A stretch of 62,500 nt of DNA from Chondrilla cf. caribensis (lineage: Eukaryota > Porifera > Demospongiae > Chondrillida > Chondrillidae), in contig OZ026559.1 of the NCBI GenBank assembly GCA_964020155.1, positions 4,695,674 to 4,758,173 on the forward strand, written 5' to 3'. The notes under the pieces were generated by a model. The model was not told the DNA's origin, did not search any database, and saw only the letters and a program-made list of their open reading frames with translations. Within the stretch, counting starts at the first letter, position 1. Each line of letters starts with the position of its first letter. This document shows positions 58,001-62,500 of this stretch, piece by piece. Made by a program: the position numbers and the translations under genes.

Positions 58001-59524
58001 ATACGTACCTCATATATAGAGAAGGCATTCGATAAAGGCAGCTCAAATTCCTTAAAATCTCTCAAAGGGTTCAAACGCTTGTCGATTTTGTGAAAAATGT
58101 TTGCCTTATAAAGTGCGAAACAGTACCTTCTTGTATTTCAGATTTCACTATTTTTCCTCTCTATCTGACAAACACATGTACACCCCATGCCTGTCCATGT
58201 GTGTATGAATTACAGAGGACAACAACTAGTGGGCATAGTATAACTTCTTGCCAACCATTACAAATGCCACAAAACTGAGATATCATTTTGCAAGTGGTCT
58301 ACTGCATACACGTTATGACATGTCACCTATATATAACTCACTGATAGGTCTTCCTTCATGTCTCGACCAAGACCACTCATTTTCGGGTATCCCTCTTTCC
58401 CAATCATCACATCACACAGTCTATGTACAGTCTCCAATGAACCATAATCTCTCATGTGGCGATACAGCATTTGAGTAGCTGCATCATTGCTTGTTCGCTT
58501 CAATTCAAAGCACAAACTCTCAGGTATGACTTTCTCTATTTCCAATAATTGAGCAATTGCATGTGTGTGAAGGCTTCCCAGAAACCTGCCCTTATACTTC
58601 TCAAAAAAATCTTTGCAGTCAAATTTTCTTTCTACAAACAATGAGACAAAACAGAAGAATAAAATAAGAGGAGCTATCCAAAGTGTTAACATCATTTTTT
58701 ACATACTCCTCAACACAGAAGATTCGTAATTGAAAGTTGAATCGAATGCAGTAGTGTAGACACGAACCAAGTGATATGTGCAATCAATAATTATGAAACA
58801 AGATGGACTTCAGCTACAGTATGGTGTTATGTATGCTAAGTATAATGTGTATGTTACTATGATTACATCCATGAGCCTCCAGTATTGGACATACCACTGT
58901 GTACATAGCAGTGTGGCAGTATTGCATGCACACTATCAAAATACATCATTTATACCATGCCAATTTTCACCATACCGTATGGTGGGAAATATTGGTGGAG
59001 GTTTTAATTTGGTGGTTTGGCAGTTTTCAGGAAATCCGCAAAATTTAAAAACCATCAAAATTTGTTCCCATTCATTGTGTAACGTCAATAAAATAGTACA
59101 ACCATGGCCCATTTGCAATTATATCTATTAAAGGAAAGACCAGTGAGTGAATGTAGCGCTCTGTCTAAGAAAGAACAGAGCAACACGTGAGGCAAGTTCT
59201 GATGCCTTATGAAAATGGGATGGTGGGAAAGAAATGCAGTGCTACTCAAGGTTTCTACACTGATTATACCCCCGATCAAAGACAGGGCGAAGATAGGGAA
59301 GTATGCCACCGAGAATGGTCCTGTTAGGGCTACCCAGGCACTTCTCAATGCCTGAAACAATGGCAAAAAGGGTCACCTTATCGCATGATGACGTCATACT
59401 TCAAAGGGACCAATATGCTGGTAAATTGCGCACATGTACTGCAGTGTGGTATTTACTTAATTGCCCCTCCTTATATGGTCATGCTGTGAAAACAGACATG
59501 CGAAATATAAATGATTTTGGCACT

Positions 59525-59561
<37 letters not shown>

Positions 59562-60338
59562 CCGACTTTAGCATAGGCTTTATAAGGACATTGAAAACAT
59601 GAATGAATATCATACCAACCTTGGGAGGTCTTCAACACAGGAAACTGCTCTTCAGGGTCCTTTGAAGCTGAAGACTTAGATTGGCTACCATTATGATCTC
59701 CCTGTGACTGACTGTGTGTGGACAGAGAGTAGAAGATACGTATCTCACTATCCAACATGCAGGTGTTTGTCCTACATATAGCCTAATAGTGCATGTACAC
59801 AAGTACGTAAGTGTGTATACGTGCCATGTAAACGGTGGCACAAAACGTACCTTGTGAGTTCTTTTTCCAAATCATCAGCAAAACCTTTCAATTCTGACTC
59901 TTTCAAAGCCTTCAACAATGTTTCCCAAGTGACGGGATCATCAGCATTACCTCCCAGCCAGTAAACCAATCCTTTGAAACAAGCCTCCTTTGTACTTCCC
60001 TGACTATCGCCTAAGAATCCTTCAATGGTAGCTTCTTCTTCACCTAAATTAGTCAGCAAACTCCTCCACTTAGCGCCGACTTTCTTTTTAATCTTTTCCA
60101 GATCCTTCTGCTCGGGCTTACTCTTCAGTACTAATAGGTGGAAGAAACCATAGACATGAAGAAACTAACACGTTAGAGAAATATTTAACACAAAATAGAC
60201 CAAAATTGACTTATTCTCTTCCTGTACGCAACACTACACGGTGAAGATCGTTACACTCGCGCCAGTCACACAAGAGTTAATCTACTGTTATGAAGTAAGG
60301 GGTTGTCTTATTTTCAACTTACCATTAACAGTGGCCAT
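52052..60338 (-). CDS. Gene D: death domain - CARD-like - CARD-like - 12 ankyrin repeats
   Basis: Seven exons: 60338-60323 (MATVN), 60130-59851, 59711-59620, 58631-58342, 56511-56349, 56036-55747 and 53293-52052. Phases agree (1, 2, 1, 0, 1, 0). Exon 2 is a death domain of about 90 residues (VGAKWRSLLTNLGEEEATIE...PVTWETLLKALKESELKGFA). Exons 4 and 6 are CARD-like domains: KFDCKDFFEKYKGRFL...HMRDYGSLETV and KFHCKEFFQKYEDKFL...HMRDHGSLETV. Exons 3 and 5 are polar linkers. The last exon has 12 ankyrin repeats ending AKLIR. Exon 5 uses the CAG before ATGACC (phase 0); another AG a few bases upstream would give phase 1 and allow a form skipping exons 2-4. An alternative first exon lies at 61427-61397. 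The domain order fits a death-fold scaffold (family knowledge); the ligand is unknown. Confidence 0.72.
53336..53881. mobile_element. Non-autonomous DNA transposon in the last intron of gene D
   Basis: Same family as 3320-3909: starts CCCTAATGGCTGTAATTTTT, ends CCATTAGAG, flanked by TATA. Its ends sit at the same place in the intron as in gene A. Confidence 0.65.
53882..55746 (-). other. Gene D last intron
   Basis: 53882-54070 is the shared intron start. 54190-54790 is the repeat also found at 20590-21110 and 57750-58170, here with a local duplication near 54590/54670. Plus-strand 55019-55219 reads QWPFLHYDEANDVAYCHVCI, a piece of a TTF/hAT-type zinc-finger transposase, then decays. No gene D exon is visible. 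Confidence 0.5.
56512..56774 (-). pseudogene. Partial duplicate of the start of the ankyrin exon
   Basis: 56690-56774 repeats the acceptor region and first codons of the ankyrin exon (ctccacgttttagaatctatag...) and the left end of the CCCTAATGG transposon. It then has no ankyrin sequence. This is a relic of an internal duplication of gene D. Confidence 0.6.
56775..57596. mobile_element. piggyBac-like MITE (TTAA target site)
   Basis: TTAA flanks both sides (56771-56774, 57597-57600). The inverted ends are CCCTCCTAGCCCCA and TGGGGCTAGGAGGG. Length 822 bp with no transposase. TTAA duplication and CCC ends are piggyBac hallmarks. It sits inside the truncated CCCTAATGG element. Confidence 0.8.
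57597..58341 (-). other. Gene D intron (between CARD-like exons), remainder
   Basis: 57600-57740 is the rest of the truncated CCCTAATGG-type element. 57750-58200 is the third copy of the intronic repeat also at 20590 and 54190. No exon. Confidence 0.5.
58632..59619 (-). other. Gene D intron before CARD-like exon 1
   Basis: 58680-58960 resembles 56100-56340, showing that the CARD exon was duplicated with its intron. 59384-59525 is one of a pair of direct repeats around the death-domain exon. A (CA)n run is at 59527-59560. Confidence 0.5.
59384..59525. repeat. Direct repeat, left copy, beside the death-domain exon
   Basis: The segment 'gcatgatgacgtcatact' ... 'cccctccttatatggtcatg' recurs with about 85-90% identity by eye at 60407-60558. 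The two copies bracket the linker, death-domain and first exons of gene D. Confidence 0.8.
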
Positions 60339-60406
60339 CTTGATTTGAAATAATAATGCGTACAGTATTATAGTCTAACATTAATAAAGGATATTATATA
60401 TTATTG

Positions 60407-60558
60407 CATGATGACATCATACGTACTTCAAAGAGACTGGTATGCTGGTAAATTGCCTACTTGCACTGCAGTGCAGTATTTATTTAATCGCCCCTCCTTA
60501 TATGGTCATGCTATGAAAAAATGGCACAGACATGTGAAATATTAATGACTGTGGCACA
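60407..60558. repeat. Direct repeat, right copy, beside the death-domain exon
   Basis: Partner of 59384-59525, in the upstream region of the MATVN first exon. Confidence 0.8.
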
Positions 60559-60819
60559 CAATCAACACTTTCGAAGGTCATTGTCAATCTCGTACTGGTG
60601 TATAACTTTCTTTGTTGACTTGATATGTTTCGCTCTGTTTTCATGGTAAGGTGCCCTGATCCCAGAACGCTTCCTAATTTTGGACACATTGAATTGCTGC
60701 AAAGAAACTTTTCTTTGCAAACTGTTTTTCGGATCAAGCTTGTAATCAAACCGATTATCAATCTACGAAGCAACGTTTAAAGTTTTGAATAACTTAATAA
60801 CCGATTATTGTACTTGATG

Positions 60820-61005
60820 TTCGAAAGTAGAAACGTCCAGAATTATGGCACCACACCACATGTCGAAATCGAATCGCTTACTCAATATCTAGTGGCTGGT
60901 TTACTTACTGCTGGAGGGCTGTCAATGCTTGTAACAGGTCATTTTTGTAGGAATAAAAACAAAATTACCGAAATTATCGAAGCAACGGGAGGAAGCAGTA
61001 TTTGA
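60820..61005 (+). CDS. Possible small membrane protein, divergent from gene D
   Basis: The plus-strand frame MFESRNVQNYGTTPHVEIES has one convincing hydrophobic helix (YLVAGLLTAGGLSMLVTGHF) followed by basic CRNKNK and a stop; about 61 residues from the inner Met at 60817. It starts about 480 bp from the gene D start, in the opposite direction. No homologue is recognised and no splice support is seen. It could be a chance frame. Confidence 0.3.
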   Translation, partial: FESRNVQNYGTTPHVEIESLTQYLVAGLLTAGGLSMLVTGHFCRNKNKITEIIEATGGSSI

Positions 61006-61139
61006 ATACAAACGTACTGCACATTTTCTAGACGGCTATTTTGCGATAAGCCACTTACTACATGCACTCCTTGCCGTATTGTGTTTACTGCACTCACCCT
61101 CAGGTCTCAAGCAGTAAACACAATAGGGCACAGAGAATG

Positions 61140-61520
61140 TGTAGTAACTAGTACATAATTCACATTTTAGTGTAGATTTTCTTATTCATGTAGTAAGCAC
61201 GAATCACTAATCACATAAAATACTACTACCATGGCAACAACATACACAAGAATGTTTCGGGAACAGATGTACAAAAGTTCTCACATACCAGAAAGTTGAC
61301 TCAGAAACTTTGCTGGCAAATTGAGAATGACCATCTGGTTTGTAAGATTAACACACAACCATAAACAGGAAATCAGTCATAATTTTAGCTACTCACCAGT
61401 TTTTTCTGGGTCAACTTTGCCAGCCATGTCGTTAAACTAACAAACTGAATAAATATAGAGGATAAAAATGGAGTACTTTACTTGTCATAGAGTACAATCT
61501 AACTTAGTCTGGCGTAGCCG
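61140..61520. repeat. Duplicated upstream block of long genes with first exon
   Basis: Aligns with 32460-32870 and 13290-13650. It contains the minus-strand first exon 61427-61397, MAGKVDPEKT, donor GTGAGT in phase 1. Confidence 0.7.
61397..61427 (-). CDS. Alternative first exon for gene D
   Basis: ATG at 61427, MAGKVDPEKT, ending one base into a codon at GTGAGT. It is orthologous in position to the first exon of gene C (MACPVDPETT). The phase would splice in frame to the death-domain exon at 60130, giving a different N-terminus. It is probably the ancestral start of the long gene. Confidence 0.55.
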
Positions 61521-62290
61521 ACCATTGCAGTTATTCTGTTTCGACACTGGTTTGTATTACCTCGGGATCCTCACCGATTAAGTACATAATTGCGCAATAA
61601 TAAAAATGGACGGATGGGTACGGGCTACGCTAGACTATGAGAAAAGAACGCACAAGACATATTGGCCGAAGCTAAACTACAGCCCATTTCTAACTTTGCC
61701 TCTACAATTAGAAGCAAACATGGGCGGCAATGGTTAAGAAATCCGTTACGAGAGTTAATTACAATAGTCGGTTCGTTATTGGTTTTGAGGCATGCGTCGT
61801 TTACATATCTTTGATAGGTAGCTAGCTACACAGGATTAGGATAAGACTCTAGACGTACCTTTGTAGTAGATACGCAGCAAATGTTCTCCGAAAGGTATAA
61901 TCGTCGTCAAACGCACGCCGGAATAGGATTTAGGATCTTTGCTTAGGGTTAGAGGGTTCTTGCTAAAACCAAAACTCGGCTGGGATGGGAGGGTAGGAAC
62001 GGATATCGATGGGAGGGAGGGACGAATATCGAGTGATATGGGATGGAGCGCGTGACCTGGATGACGTCACACCACTGGGATTAAGTAAAATCATAGACGT
62101 TCTGAACTAACGTTACTAAGGTTACGTTAGTTTAGAGTGTCTATGACAAAATCATTCATCACAGCCCACATTCACTGTAGGCTGCATTTGTAATTGTGTA
62201 CAGTTTGTACGGGATTCAACTTTATCTTATTGTAATATTGAAACAAGTTATAACGCCGGATACATACTAGTCTTAATATTCTTAATCCGT
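61521..62290. other. Shared spacer with several 'empty' sites
   Basis: Aligns with 32870-33011, 33880-34185 and 35040-35480 but lacks the three insertions found there, so it serves as the pre-insertion reference. It has its own small hairpin at 62088-62148 (arms TCATAGAC...ACGTTAGTTT), flanked by AAAATCA repeats. Confidence 0.6.
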
Positions 62291-62500
62291 AGTTATTTGA
62301 TCTTGTTCATGTCACACCCAAGTTCAATAAGGTTTGCATGAATATCCATTGTTACCCACACAAGCTGCCTGGTATGCTGTACACCTAAGGGTGTACATTT
62401 GTTAATGTCACATCCAAGTTCAACAAGTTTATATAATTATCAACGATATTCCTATGTCCTTCACCAGCTACAATACTATAAACTGGTTGTCCCATTTTGT
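62291..62500 (-). pseudogene. Decayed ankyrin end of a fifth short gene (runs off right edge)
   Basis: Minus-strand remnants of ELGCDxNK-type repeats like 35480-35800 (cacccaagttcaataagg; 'cacatccaagttcaacaag'). This shows that the tandem array continues to the right. Confidence 0.6.

Overview
This is eukaryotic DNA: coding exons are interrupted by GT-AG introns, there are long CA/TG and TA microsatellites, and all major transposon classes are present. The gene content (death-fold domains joined to long ankyrin arrays), C2H2/SAM transposon genes, a CXC-RT retroelement and a short TTAGGG tract suggest a non-bilaterian marine animal, most likely a demosponge and less likely a cnidarian. That assignment is inference; there is no ribosomal or mitochondrial marker.

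The backbone is a tandemly duplicated block whose genes all lie on the minus strand. Each block has one long gene and one short gene. The four long genes (A 8981-2176, B 23852-19166, C 32767-29937, D 60338-52052) end in one large exon of 10-12 ankyrin repeats. Their N-termini differ. A has a CARD, an unrecognised helical region and a coiled coil. B and C have a second type of CARD-like domain. D has a death domain, then two copies of that CARD-like domain. I assembled these models by hand from splice signals and reading-frame phase, and all junctions keep frame. The short genes have a nearly invariant first exon (285-344, 17821-17880, 28502-28561, 38262-38321), an intron carrying a 38-bp minisatellite, and an ankyrin exon. 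Their downstream ankyrin parts are decayed in every copy, so they are probably pseudogenes or truncated proteins.

Transposable elements break up the array. A retroelement with an intact 1254-codon ORF (9117-13089, 10-bp target duplication) sits between gene A and its ancestral upstream region. A CR1/L2-like LINE (39982-51568) lies downstream of gene D and has been split by a 7-kb DNA transposon with CACTG ends (43066-50117). That transposon carries two divergent genes, a C2H2 transposase-like gene and a SAM-domain gene, and is itself invaded by hairpin elements. Smaller insertions include a piggyBac-like MITE with TTAA ends, a MITE carrying TTAGGG repeats, hairpin MITEs, a tRNA-derived SINE-like piece, and RTE and hAT-like relics. 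Because the blocks are paralogous, several insertions can be seen as filled sites in one block and empty sites in another.

The most interesting system is the tandem family of intracellular adaptor or receptor-like proteins that keep a common ankyrin C-terminus and exchange death-fold N-termini. By family knowledge, CARD and death domains make homotypic contacts in apoptosis and innate immune signalling, and ankyrin arrays bind protein ligands. A role in sponge immunity or cell death is inferred only.
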